Positions 1-7,500 of a DNA stretch of 11,089 nt are shown here, in pieces. Source of the DNA: Clostridiales bacterium. GTDB lineage: Bacteria > Bacillota > Clostridia > Christensenellales > Aristaeellaceae. Location of the stretch: NCBI GenBank assembly GCA_022776785.1, contig JALFHA010000035.1, forward strand, positions 1 through 11,089, in the 5' to 3' direction. A program made the translations under genes and the position numbers. The number at the start of each line of letters is the position of its first letter. Within the stretch, counting starts at the first letter, position 1. The notes beneath the pieces were generated by a model. The model ran no database searches. It had not been told where the DNA came from and saw nothing but the letters and a program-made list of their open reading frames with translations.

Positions 1-41
1 GCAATCCACTGGGGATACAGAATGATACGGCCTATGGGGAG

Positions 42-63
42 CGTTATCAAATCGTTATCAAAA
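42..63. repeat. Two tandem 11-base direct repeats
   Basis: CGTTATCAAAT (42-52) is followed directly by CGTTATCAAAA (53-63). The pair lies in the 119 bases downstream of the guaA stop, a stretch in which I see no gene. It could be a protein-binding site belonging to whatever lies beyond the left edge, or a chance duplication. The repeat itself is plain; any function is unknown. Confidence 0.5.
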
Positions 64-73
64 GAGAGATATA

Positions 74-100
74 AAACCGCAAAATCGTTGTGCCGCAACG
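74..100 (-). terminator. guaA: Possible weak terminator of guaA
   Basis: Read leftward, about 20 bases past the guaA stop, CGTTG (100-96) pairs with CAACG (90-86) around a 5-base loop, and is followed by ATTTTGCGGTTTT. The stem is only five pairs and the T-run is broken, so this is a weak candidate. No better terminator is visible before the window edge. Confidence 0.3.
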
Positions 101-119
101 GGTTCGGAGTTTCAAAAAC

Positions 120-1673
120 TCACTCCCACTCCACCGTTGCCGGCGGCTTGGTCGTAATATCGTACACCACTCTGTTGATGCGGGGCACCTCGTTAACGAT
201 TCTCGCGGAGACCTTGGCCAGCAGCTCGTACGGGAGGCGCGCCCAGTCGACGGTCATGAAGTCGTCGGTGGTTACGGCGCGGATGGCGAGCACGAAGTCG
301 TGCGTGCGCTCGTCGCCCATCACGCCGACGGTGCGGGTGTTTGTCAGCACGGTGAAGTACTGGTTGACGTCGCGGTCAAGGCCTGCCAGCGCAACCTCCT
401 CGCGCAGGATGGCGTCGCTCTCGCGGACTGTTTCCAGCTTGTCCTCGGTGATGTCGCCCATGATGCGGATGGCAAGGCCAGGGCCGGGGAAGGGCTGACG
501 CCATACCATGTCGCGGGGCATACCCAGTTCCTCGCCGACCTTGCGCACCTCGTCCTTGAAGAGCATACGGATCGGCTCGACGAGACCGCCGGTGAATTTC
601 GCCTTCACATCGGCGGGCAGGCCGCCCACGTTGTGGTGGCTTTTGATGACCGCGCTGCCCTTGACGGAGCCGGACTCGATCACATCCGGGTAAATCGTGC
701 CCTGCGCGAGGAATTCCACACCCTCGAGGCGGTTGGCCTCATCGGCGAAGCAGTAGACAAACTCGCCGCCGATGAGCTTGCGCTTCGTCTCCGGGTCGGA
801 AACGCCCGCCAGCTTGGAAAGGAAGCGCTCCTTTGCGTCTACGATGACAAGATTGACCGGGAATTGTCTGGTGAACACCTCGCGCACGGATTCCGTTTCA
901 TTCTTGCGCATGAAGCCGTGATCGACATAGACGCACGTCAGCCGCTCGCCGATGGCGCGGGAGATCAGCGCGGCGGCGACGGAGGAATCCACGCCGCCGG
1001 AGAGGCCGAGCAGCACCTTGCCCTCGGGGCCGACCTGCGCGCGGATGGCGGCGACGGCCTGATCGATGAACGCGCTCATCGTCCAGTCGCCCACGCAGCC
1101 GCAGACGTTGTAGAGGAAGTTGGAAAGAACCCTCTGGCCCTCCTCGCTGTGGGTCACTTCGGGATGGAACTGCACGGCATAGATGCGTTTTTCCGGGTTA
1201 GCCATGGCGCAGAAGGCGCAGTTCTCACTGCGGGCGATGGACTTGAAGCCCTCCGGTGCGTGCGTCACATGGTAGGTGTGGCTCATCCATGCGATGGACT
1301 CCGTCTTCATGCCGGCAAACAGCGGGCTGTCTACGTCAAAGCGAACCGGCACGCGGCCGTATTCGCGCTGCGCGGCGCGCTCCACCGTGCCGCCGAGGGT
1401 GTAGGCTGTGATCTGCATCCCGTAGCAGATGCCCAGCACGGGGACGCCCAGAGCGTAGATGCCCGGATCGACGCGCGGCGCATCCTCGTCGAGCACGGAC
1501 GCGGGACCGCCGGAGAGAATCACGCCAACGGGCTCCTTTGCCCGAAGCTCCTCAAGCGTAGCCGTATAAGGGACGACCTCGCAGAAGACCCTGGCTTCGC
1601 GCACGCGGCGGGCGATGAGCTGGGTATACTGCGCGCCGAAGTCCACGATGACGATGCGCTGTACGTTTTGCAT
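120..1673 (-). CDS. guaA: GMP synthase (glutamine-hydrolysing)
   Basis: GuaA makes GMP from XMP, ATP and glutamine, the last step of guanine nucleotide synthesis in the cytoplasm. The 517-residue product is full length for the family (about 510-525). The N-terminal class I glutamine amidotransferase domain has the nucleophile Cys83 in GICYG, the oxyanion-side motif LSGGP near residue 54, and the His170/Glu172 pair in FHPE. The ATP-pyrophosphatase domain begins with the PP-loop SGGVDS at 225-230. The C-terminal GMPS domain ends in the family-typical PATVEWE. The start is set by AAGGAGG (1686-1680), six bases before the ATG at 1673. The gene stands alone, divergent from mnmE, with its own promoter. 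I see no purine riboswitch in its roughly 100-base leader. The long rightward frame across it (90-1922) is an antisense shadow. The identification is secure. Confidence 0.97.
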   Translation of the reverse strand: MQNVQRIVIVDFGAQYTQLIARRVREARVFCEVVPYTATLEELRAKEPVGVILSGGPASVLDEDAPRVDPGIYALGVPVLGICYGMQITAYTLGGTVERAAQREYGRVPVRFDVDSPLFAGMKTESIAWMSHTYHVTHAPEGFKSIARSENCAFCAMANPEKRIYAVQFHPEVTHSEEGQRVLSNFLYNVCGCVGDWTMSAFIDQAVAAIRAQVGPEGKVLLGLSGGVDSSVAAALISRAIGERLTCVYVDHGFMRKNETESVREVFTRQFPVNLVIVDAKERFLSKLAGVSDPETKRKLIGGEFVYCFADEANRLEGVEFLAQGTIYPDVIESGSVKGSAVIKSHHNVGGLPADVKAKFTGGLVEPIRMLFKDEVRKVGEELGMPRDMVWRQPFPGPGLAIRIMGDITEDKLETVRESDAILREEVALAGLDRDVNQYFTVLTNTRTVGVMGDERTHDFVLAIRAVTTDDFMTVDWARLPYELLAKVSARIVNEVPRINRVVYDITTKPPATVEWE

Positions 1674-1778
1674 GAATGTCCTCCTTCAGAAAGCGGGTTT
1701 GGCAGCTGCGGACGGCGCGCCAAAGGGGCGGTTTCCGCACGGCTGACGGCGATGCGACGGATCATACGATACAGAGCT

Positions 1779-1807
1779 ATTGTACACAGTTTCCCTTATG
1801 AAATCAA
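1779..1807 (-). promoter_or_regulatory. guaA: Sigma-A type promoter of guaA
   Basis: Read leftward, the -35 is TTGATT (1807-1802) and the -10 is TACAAT (1784-1779), separated by exactly 17 bases. Transcription would start near 1772, giving a leader of about 100 bases before the guaA ATG. No recognised riboswitch or PurR-like box was seen in that leader. This is a sequence-only call, supported by its position just upstream of guaA and by the correct spacing. Confidence 0.65.
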
Positions 1808-1894
1808 GACAGAGACAAAAAAAGTTCGATTTTTCAGGAGAAATTCGGCAGATTTTCCGAAGAATGCGCGAGAATCCTGCCGCTTCCAGCCTTC

Positions 1895-1923
1895 TGTTCA
1901 TCCGCGCCGTTCTGTGCTATAAT
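1895..1923 (+). promoter_or_regulatory. mnmE: Extended -10 promoter of mnmE
   Basis: TATAAT at 1918-1923 matches consensus and is preceded by TGC, giving an extended -10 (TGnTATAAT). The -35 position holds only TGTTCA (1895-1900, 17-base spacing), a poor match, which is common when an extended -10 is present. Transcription would start near 1930, producing a leader of about 120 bases before the TTG start of mnmE. Confidence 0.6.
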
Positions 1924-1929
1924 GAACGC

Positions 1930-2052
1930 AGACGGGGAGAGCCTCCCGCATCAGAGCGGGCGAAAGCCCTTGCGGCTCGCGGAGCCTGTGGGGCTTGTGC
2001 GCGCTCAGGTGCGCGCGAGGCGGCAGACGCGCGAATAGGAGATGAATGGACA
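1930..2052 (+). promoter_or_regulatory. Structured mnmE leader with competing hairpins
   Basis: The GC-rich leader can form several stems that cannot all exist together. CCCGC (1945-1949) can pair with GCGGG (1956-1960). GGGC (1958-1961) can instead close a GAAA tetraloop with GCCC (1966-1969). AAGCCC (1964-1969) can instead pair with GGGCTT (1991-1996), enclosing the perfect hairpin GGCTC-GCG-GAGCC (1974-1986). GCGCGC (1999-2004) pairs with GCGCGC (2011-2016). This could be a regulatory leader or a small RNA, but it matches no riboswitch class I know, and GC-rich DNA makes stems easily. The RBS AGGAG (2037-2041) lies after the last stem. Confidence 0.4.
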
Positions 2053-3414
2053 TTGATCGATCATCGCTTAACGGATACCATCGCCGCGCAGGCGACGCCC
2101 CCGGGAGAGGGCGGGGTGGCGATTGTGCGCATCAGCGGGCCGGAATGCCGCGGGCTCATGGCGCGCGTGTTTGCCGCGCAGAATGGGCAGCGGCTGGCGC
2201 CGCGCCGCCTGACATTCGGGCACATCCTCGACGGAGATGCCGTCGTCGATGAGGCGATGGCTGTGCTCATGCCCGCGCCGCACAGCTACACGCGCGAGGA
2301 TGTCGCGGAGATCCAGTGCCACGGCTCGCAGGCGCTGGTCGGGCGCGTGCTGTCGCTGCTGCTGCGCGCCGGTGCGCGCATGGCCGCGCCGGGCGAATTC
2401 ACGTACCGCGCCTTTATCAACGGGCGAGTCGATTTGACGCAGGCGGAGGCCGTCATGCGCATGATCCGCGCGGGGAGCGAGCGCGCGATGCGCAGCGCCC
2501 GCAGGCAGATGGAGGGCGGCGTGTCCGCGTTCGTCCGGGAGGCGCGGGAAGCGATCATCGAGGTGCTCGCTTCGCTCTCCGCCGCCGTCGATTTTCCCGA
2601 TGAGGTCGAGGAGACGCTCGTCAGCGCGCAGGTCAGCGAGCGCTGTGCAGACATCGCCGCACGACTTCGCGATGCCTGCGACCCGCGCGCCGGGCGCATC
2701 GAGGACGAGGGACTGCGCGTCGTGCTGGCTGGCAGGCCGAATGCTGGCAAGAGCACGCTGCTCAACGCGCTCGTCGGCGGGGAGCGCGCCATCGTGACCG
2801 ACGTTCCCGGCACGACGCGCGACACACTCTCGGAGAGCATCGCCATCGACGGCGTGCGCATCGTGCTGACCGATACGGCCGGTCTGCGCGAGACGGACGA
2901 CCCGGTGGAGCGCATTGGTGTGGCGCGCGCGCGGCAGGCGATGGAGCGGGCGGATGTGCTCGCGCTCGTGCTCGATGCGTCCGAGCCGATCTCCAGAGAG
3001 GATGCCGGTGTGCTGGGCGGGCTGACTCCTCAGATCATCGTGCTGACAAAGGGCGACCGCCCCGCTGCAGTGGGGGAGGGGGAGCTTGCGCATCGGTTCC
3101 CCGGCGTGCCGTCCGTCGCGGTGTGCGCGCAGACGGGGGAGGGGATGGACGCGCTTCGCCGTGCGCTGACCGCATTCGTGCCTGCCGAGGACGGAGAGAG
3201 CTGCGCGCTGACGCAGGCTCGCCATGTGGAGGCGGCCATGCGCTCGTGCGCTGCGCTCGACGACGCGGTGCGCGCCATGGATGAGGGCTATCCGCTTGAC
3301 ATGGCGGCGATCGACCTGTCCGCGGCGCTCGACGCCCTCGGGGAGATCACGGGCGAAACGATGCGGGAGACGGTGATCGACGAGGTGTTTTCGCGCTTCT
3401 GCGTGGGCAAATAG
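2053..3414 (+). CDS. mnmE: tRNA uridine-5-carboxymethylaminomethyl modification GTPase MnmE (TrmE)
   Basis: MnmE works with MnmG to modify the wobble uridine (xm5U34) of a set of tRNAs, using folate-derived carbon and GTP hydrolysis. The TTG start at 2053 is chosen because AGGAG (2037-2041) lies 11 bases upstream, because the family N-terminus (DTIAA-ATPPG-GG-AIVRISG) begins right after it, and because the resulting 453 residues match the usual 450-460. An upstream extension in frame to 1780 would run through the promoter and leader. Order: the N-terminal folate-binding domain, a helical domain, and an inserted G domain with G1 GRPNAGKS (227-234), G2 GTTRD (253-257) and G3 DTAG (274-277). The C-terminus ends FCVGK with the conserved catalytic Cys. 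G4 reads TKGD (332-335) instead of NKxD, and G5 reads CAQTG instead of SAxTG; both are mild departures. mnmG is not adjacent. The identification is secure. Confidence 0.95.
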   Translation: MIDHRLTDTIAAQATPPGEGGVAIVRISGPECRGLMARVFAAQNGQRLAPRRLTFGHILDGDAVVDEAMAVLMPAPHSYTREDVAEIQCHGSQALVGRVLSLLLRAGARMAAPGEFTYRAFINGRVDLTQAEAVMRMIRAGSERAMRSARRQMEGGVSAFVREAREAIIEVLASLSAAVDFPDEVEETLVSAQVSERCADIAARLRDACDPRAGRIEDEGLRVVLAGRPNAGKSTLLNALVGGERAIVTDVPGTTRDTLSESIAIDGVRIVLTDTAGLRETDDPVERIGVARARQAMERADVLALVLDASEPISREDAGVLGGLTPQIIVLTKGDRPAAVGEGELAHRFPGVPSVAVCAQTGEGMDALRRALTAFVPAEDGESCALTQARHVEAAMRSCAALDDAVRAMDEGYPLDMAAIDLSAALDALGEITGETMRETVIDEVFSRFCVGK

Positions 3415-3420
3415 GTCATC

Positions 3421-3467
3421 CAAAAAGAAGGGCGCATCCGAACGGGGAAAATCCCGCGGATGCGCCC
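3421..3467 (-). terminator. Rho-independent terminator of the metallophosphoesterase gene
   Basis: GGGCGCATCCG (3430-3440) pairs perfectly with CGGATGCGCCC (3457-3467), with an inner CGGG/CCCG stem (3443-3446/3453-3456). Read leftward, the stem is followed by CTTCTTTTTG, a good U-tract, and it begins two bases after the stop of the leftward gene. Read rightward there is no T-run after it, so it is at most a partial terminator for mnmE, whose stop lies 15 bases before the stem. Confidence 0.85.
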
Positions 3468-3469
3468 GT

Positions 3470-4321
3470 TCACATTTGGCCGCGCCAAAAGTCGGCTGTG
3501 CTGATGCCGTCCGGCCACGCGCAGCGCGCGTCGGCCTCCTGCCAGCTCGCCTCGCTGACGCTCGTCTCGCCTTTCTCTGCGCTGATCTGCCGGGCCATCG
3601 TGACGAAGGGGACGAGGTAGTCGTGGTTGTGCTCCATCTGCTTGCAGATGATATGCGCCATGATGGGGAAGGCGCTTGCCATCCCGCTTTTAACAAACAG
3701 CGGCTTGAGCGCCCGCGTGTCGTAGGGGACAAAGCAGGGCTGGAGCACAGCCTCGTTCTTCTCGAGCAGGAGCATCGAGTAGCTCGTCACGCCCGGCGCG
3801 CCGTCGTCCATGCACCCCAGGCTCCCGATGCCGTCGAGGGTCAGATTGCCGATGCGGTAGTGGATGGGGTTGTGCCCATGCCCGCAAACGATATGCGTCG
3901 GCTGCTCAAAGCACATCCCGCGCAGGCGGGGCAGAGCCAGCCCCGGGTAATTGACGGGGAAGCGGTCATCCTCCGGCATGGCGTGTGTCAGCAGCACATG
4001 CCCGATGCGCAGCGTCTTGGACAGCGTGATCTCCTGCGCGGTGAGCTGCGCGGCGTTGAAGCGCAGCGACGCAAAGTTGGCCCCGCTGTAGGCCGGGTCG
4101 CCCGCCATCGCGGAGAGCACATACCGCTCGTGGTTGCCGTGCAGGCAGACGATGCCGTTTTCCCTGAGCAGCGCCATCGTCTCGCGCGGGCAGGGCCCGA
4201 GGTTGACCTGATCTCCGAGCGAGATGATCCTGTCCGGGCTTTGCTTTTTGCGGATGTCGCGCAGCACGGCTTCAAGCGCCGGCAGATTGGCGTGGATATC
4301 GGCAAGCAGGGCGATGCGCAT
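3470..4321 (-). CDS. Calcineurin-like metallophosphoesterase family protein
   Basis: This is a probable cytoplasmic two-metal phosphoesterase of the YfcE/MJ0936-like group; the substrate is not known from sequence. The metal-binding motifs appear in the family order in the 283-residue product: Asp8 and His10 in ADIHAN, Asp37 in GDQVNLGPCP, Asn63-His64 in HGNHE, His113 in LTHAM, and His148/His150 in CGHGH. The ATG at 4321 is chosen because GGAGG lies eight bases upstream (4334-4330) and the beta strand MRIALLADIH starts there; a longer frame to 4384 would add unrelated residues. The catalytic core ends near residue 190 and is followed by about 90 residues of mixed, helix-prone sequence ending DFWRGQM, which I do not recognise. 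The gene converges on mnmE and is divergent from addB across the parS cluster. No clear promoter was found for it. The fold is secure, the function is not. Confidence 0.85.
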   Translation of the reverse strand: MRIALLADIHANLPALEAVLRDIRKKQSPDRIISLGDQVNLGPCPRETMALLRENGIVCLHGNHERYVLSAMAGDPAYSGANFASLRFNAAQLTAQEITLSKTLRIGHVLLTHAMPEDDRFPVNYPGLALPRLRGMCFEQPTHIVCGHGHNPIHYRIGNLTLDGIGSLGCMDDGAPGVTSYSMLLLEKNEAVLQPCFVPYDTRALKPLFVKSGMASAFPIMAHIICKQMEHNHDYLVPFVTMARQISAEKGETSVSEASWQEADARCAWPDGISTADFWRGQM

Positions 4322-4346
4322 GGCGTTTTCCTCCGGTCGTGTCAAA

Positions 4347-4375
4347 TTGTGTTTTGGCGATATATATGATATAAT
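4347..4375 (+). promoter_or_regulatory. addB: Promoter upstream of the parS cluster and addB
   Basis: The -35 TTGTGT (4347-4352) and a consensus -10 TATAAT (4370-4375) are separated by 17 bases, in an AT-rich patch. Transcription would start near 4382. The RNA would then carry all four parS sequences in a roughly 170-base leader before the addB ATG. Confidence 0.6.
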
Positions 4376-4404
4376 TCTTTGCAAAGACGGGATTTCCTCC
4401 CGAT

Positions 4405-4420
4405 TGTTTCACGTGAAACA
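4405..4420. promoter_or_regulatory. parS: parS site 1 (perfect)
   Basis: TGTTTCACGTGAAACA is a perfect 16-base palindrome identical to the chromosomal parS consensus of Bacillus subtilis and many other bacteria. It is the binding site of ParB (Spo0J), which loads there, spreads, and recruits SMC to organise and segregate the origin region. It is the first of four in a row. Confidence 0.95.
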
Positions 4421-4443
4421 CATGCGCGTCATGAGAGCGAAAA

Positions 4444-4459
4444 TGTTTCACGTGTAACA
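4444..4459. promoter_or_regulatory. parS: parS site 2 (one mismatch)
   Basis: TGTTTCACGTGTAACA differs from the parS consensus at one base (position 12, T for A), so the palindrome is imperfect. It starts 39 bases after site 1. A single substitution may lower ParB affinity, but its place in the regular array argues that it belongs to the cluster. Confidence 0.88.
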
Positions 4460-4484
4460 TCCGGAGGATGAGCACGAGACGGGT

Positions 4485-4500
4485 TGTTTCACGTGAAACA
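4485..4500. promoter_or_regulatory. parS: parS site 3 (perfect)
   Basis: This is a perfect TGTTTCACGTGAAACA, 41 bases after the start of site 2. Like site 2 it is followed by TCCGGA, a short shared flank suggesting that the array grew by local duplication. Confidence 0.95.
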
Positions 4501-4523
4501 TCCGGAATCGCGCCGCGTCGCAA

Positions 4524-4539
4524 TGTTTCACGTGAAACA
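4524..4539. promoter_or_regulatory. parS: parS site 4 (perfect)
   Basis: This is a perfect TGTTTCACGTGAAACA, 39 bases after the start of site 3. Its last base lies two bases before the addB RBS GGAGG (4542-4546), so ParB bound here would sit next to the addB translation start region on DNA. Confidence 0.95.
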
Positions 4540-4551
4540 ATGGAGGTCGTC

Positions 4552-7500
4552 ATGAGGATCATCACGGCAAGACCGCACAGGCTGCTGGGCGAATGCGTGC
4601 GCAGAATCGGCGCGCTTGAGCGGGCGGGGCAGCGCTGCATGTTCATCGTGCCAGCGCAGTATACGCTTCAGGCTGAGCTGGTAATCATGGGCAGGCTGAG
4701 CCTGAAGGGCAGCTTTCTGATTGACGTGCTCTCGCCGGGCAGATTGCAGGCGCGCGTCTTTGAGCGGGCAGGCGCGCCGGAGCGCGTGGCCTTCGACGAG
4801 CGCGGCAAGCGGATGGTGCTCAGCGAGATCATCGAGCAGGAGAAGGAGAGCCTACGCTTCTACCGCAGCGCGGCGGAGAGCGGGTCAAGCGGATTCACGG
4901 CGAAGGTCTCGTCGCTGATTGCCGATTTCAAGCGCAGCGAGGCGACGCCCGTGCAGGTGCGCGCGGGCGCAGAGCGGCTTCCGGAGGGGAGCGCGGCGCG
5001 GCGGAAGCTCGAGGATGCGGCGCTGCTGTATGCGGCTTACGAGCAGCAGATGGAGGGACGTCTCGCCGATGCGGAGGATATCTCCGTCGAGATGCGCACG
5101 CGCATGGAGCGCAGCGGCGTGCTCGAGGGGCAGCACGTCTTCATCTACGGCTTTGACATGATCACGCCGACCTTCGCCGCAGAGCTGGTGCACATGGACA
5201 GGCTGTGCGCCTCGCTGACCGTGGCTGTGGAGACGGACGAGAACAGCGCGCCGGATGGCAGGCTGTTTGCGCCGGTGAATTTCAGCCTCATGCGCATGGA
5301 GAAGCTGGCGCGCGAGGCGGGCAGACCCTGTGAGCGGGAGAAGCTCGCAGCGGAGCGGGGGCTTTCAGGGGATCTGGCAGCGATGGAGCGGGGGCTTTTC
5401 GCCCTCGGCGCGGAGCCGTATCCGGGGGGGTGCCCGCATCTAAGTGTACGGGCGTGCAGCACGCCGCGTGCGGAGGTGCATCAGCTCGGGGCGCAGATGC
5501 GGGAGATGGCGATGGGCGGCGAGAATCCCGCGCAGATGGCCGTCGTCTATCCGAAGGGGAGCGGCTATGGCGAGCTGCTGGCCTCGATTCTTCCGCAGTA
5601 TGGAATCAGCGTCTACATTGCCGAAAAGCGTCCGGCGGGCGCGCATCCGCTGTGCAGGTTCCTGCTCAGCGCGCTGGCGGTCGTCTCCGGCGGCTGGCGG
5701 ACGGGGGATGTCATCGAATGCGCGCAGGCAGGCTTTCTTCACCTGAGCACGGAGGAGGTCTCCGCGCTGAGCGCGTATGCGGAGGGCGTCGACCTGCGCG
5801 GGGAGGCGTGGAAGAGCCCGTTTACTTATGTCAAGTCCGGCGATGAGGAGGAGCTTGCCGCGCTCAACAGCGCGAGGGAGCGGCTGTGCGCGCCGCTGAT
5901 GGCCTTCGGACGGGGGATACAGCGGTCGAAGAATGCGCGGGCGAGCGTGCGCGCCGTCGTCTCGCTTTTGGAGGACGTTGGCGCGTCGGACACGCTCGAG
6001 CAGATGCGCACGGAGCTGATGGAGGCCAGCCTTGCGCCCGAGGCGGAGGACTGCGCGCAGATCTGGAACGGGCTGATGGAGACGCTCGACCAGCTCTACA
6101 CGCTGCTGGACGGCGAGAGCGTCCATGCGGAGACGGCGCTGCGTCTGCTGCGCGAGGGGCTTTCCGCGCTGGAGCTGTCTGCGCTGCCCCCGGCGGACGG
6201 CGCGGTGATCTGCGGCACGATCGGCAACGTGCGCACGGCGGAGGTACGGACGCTGTTCGCGCTGGGCATGAACGATGCGCCGGGCGCGGCGGACGGCTGC
6301 CTGCTCACGCAGGAGGAGCGGGAGGATGCGGCGCGCGCGACGGGCGCATATCTGGGCATGACGGCGGCGGAGAGCGCGGCGCTGGCGCAGCTCGACGAGC
6401 TCAAGGCGCTCTCCGGGGCGACGGAGCGCGTGGCCGTCTCCTATGCGCTGGCCGATGAGACGGGGCGCGCGCTGCGCGAGGGCGCGACGGTGCAGGCGCT
6501 GCGCAGGCTGTTCCCGGCGCTGACGGTTTCAGGTGGTCTTGCACAGGAGGAGATGGAGAGGATGCTCGCCGCGCCCGGCCCGGCGCTTGAAGCGCTGAGT
6601 GTGCGCCTGAGCGACGCGGCGGACGGGCAGTCGGCGCTGAGCGACCGGGAGCGTGCGGCCTTTGCCGCGCTGCGCACGGACGAGGGGAGCAGGCAGGCGC
6701 TGCTTGCCGTCACGCGCAGGCTCGGCGAGCCGCCGGAGCGCAGGCTGCCTCCGCCGCAGGCGCGGGCACTCTATGGGCGGCCGGTGATGAGCGTATCACG
6801 GCTGGAGACGTTCGCCCAGTGCCCGTACAGGCACTTCGTCCGATACGGGCTTTCTCCCGAGGAGCCCGTGGAGCCGGGCGTGGACAGGGCCGAGCTGGGC
6901 ACGCTCTACCACGAGGCGGCGGAGCGGTTCACGCGCGCGGCGACGGCGCAGCCGGGCTTCCCGGAGCTGCCGCCCGAGCTGTGCGACAGGCTGATGGCCG
7001 AGGCCATTGCGCCGCTGATCGCGCGGTGGAGAAGCTCTCCGCTGGGGCAGAGCGCGCGGGGGAGTGCCGTAGCGCGGCGCGTCGAAAAGACGGCGAAGCG
7101 CACCGCCAGAAGCATCGTCTCGCAATTCGCGGGCAGCCGGTTCCGGCCCATGCAGACCGAGCTGATCTTTGGGCAGAACGGCGTCGCCCCGGTCACGCTG
7201 GAGCTGGCGGACGGCACGCGCATCTATTTGCAGGGGCGCATCGACCGGGTGGATGTGCTCGACGGGAGCGGCCTGATCCGGGTGATCGACTACAAGAGCG
7301 GCGCCAAAAAGCTAGACCCGACGATGGCCTACTGGGGCCTTCAGCTTCAGCTGCTGATCTATCTGGCCGCCGCGCTCGAGGAGATTCCCGGCGCAGAGCC
7401 CGCAGGCTTTTTCTACTGCCGCATCGCCGACCCGACGGTCAAGACCGAGTCGCGCATCCGCGAGGAGGTGGAAAAGCAGATTGCCAGACGGCTGGCGCTG

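Noticed and set aside
42..63. TTATCAAA repeats as DnaA boxes
   Set aside because: They differ from TTATNCACA at two or three positions, including critical ones.
90..1922. Long rightward open frame (610 codons) across guaA
   Set aside because: It is antisense to a secure guaA, has no matching RBS or family motifs, and its His/Ala/Asp/Arg-rich composition is typical of a GC-rich antisense shadow.
2068..3732. Long leftward open frame across mnmE
   Set aside because: It is antisense to a secure mnmE, crosses the terminator and part of the metallophosphoesterase gene, and shows no recognisable domain.
5423..5430. Run of seven G in addB as a possible frameshift or phase-variation tract
   Set aside because: The reading frame is intact through it and downstream motifs are in frame; short G-runs are expected at this GC content.
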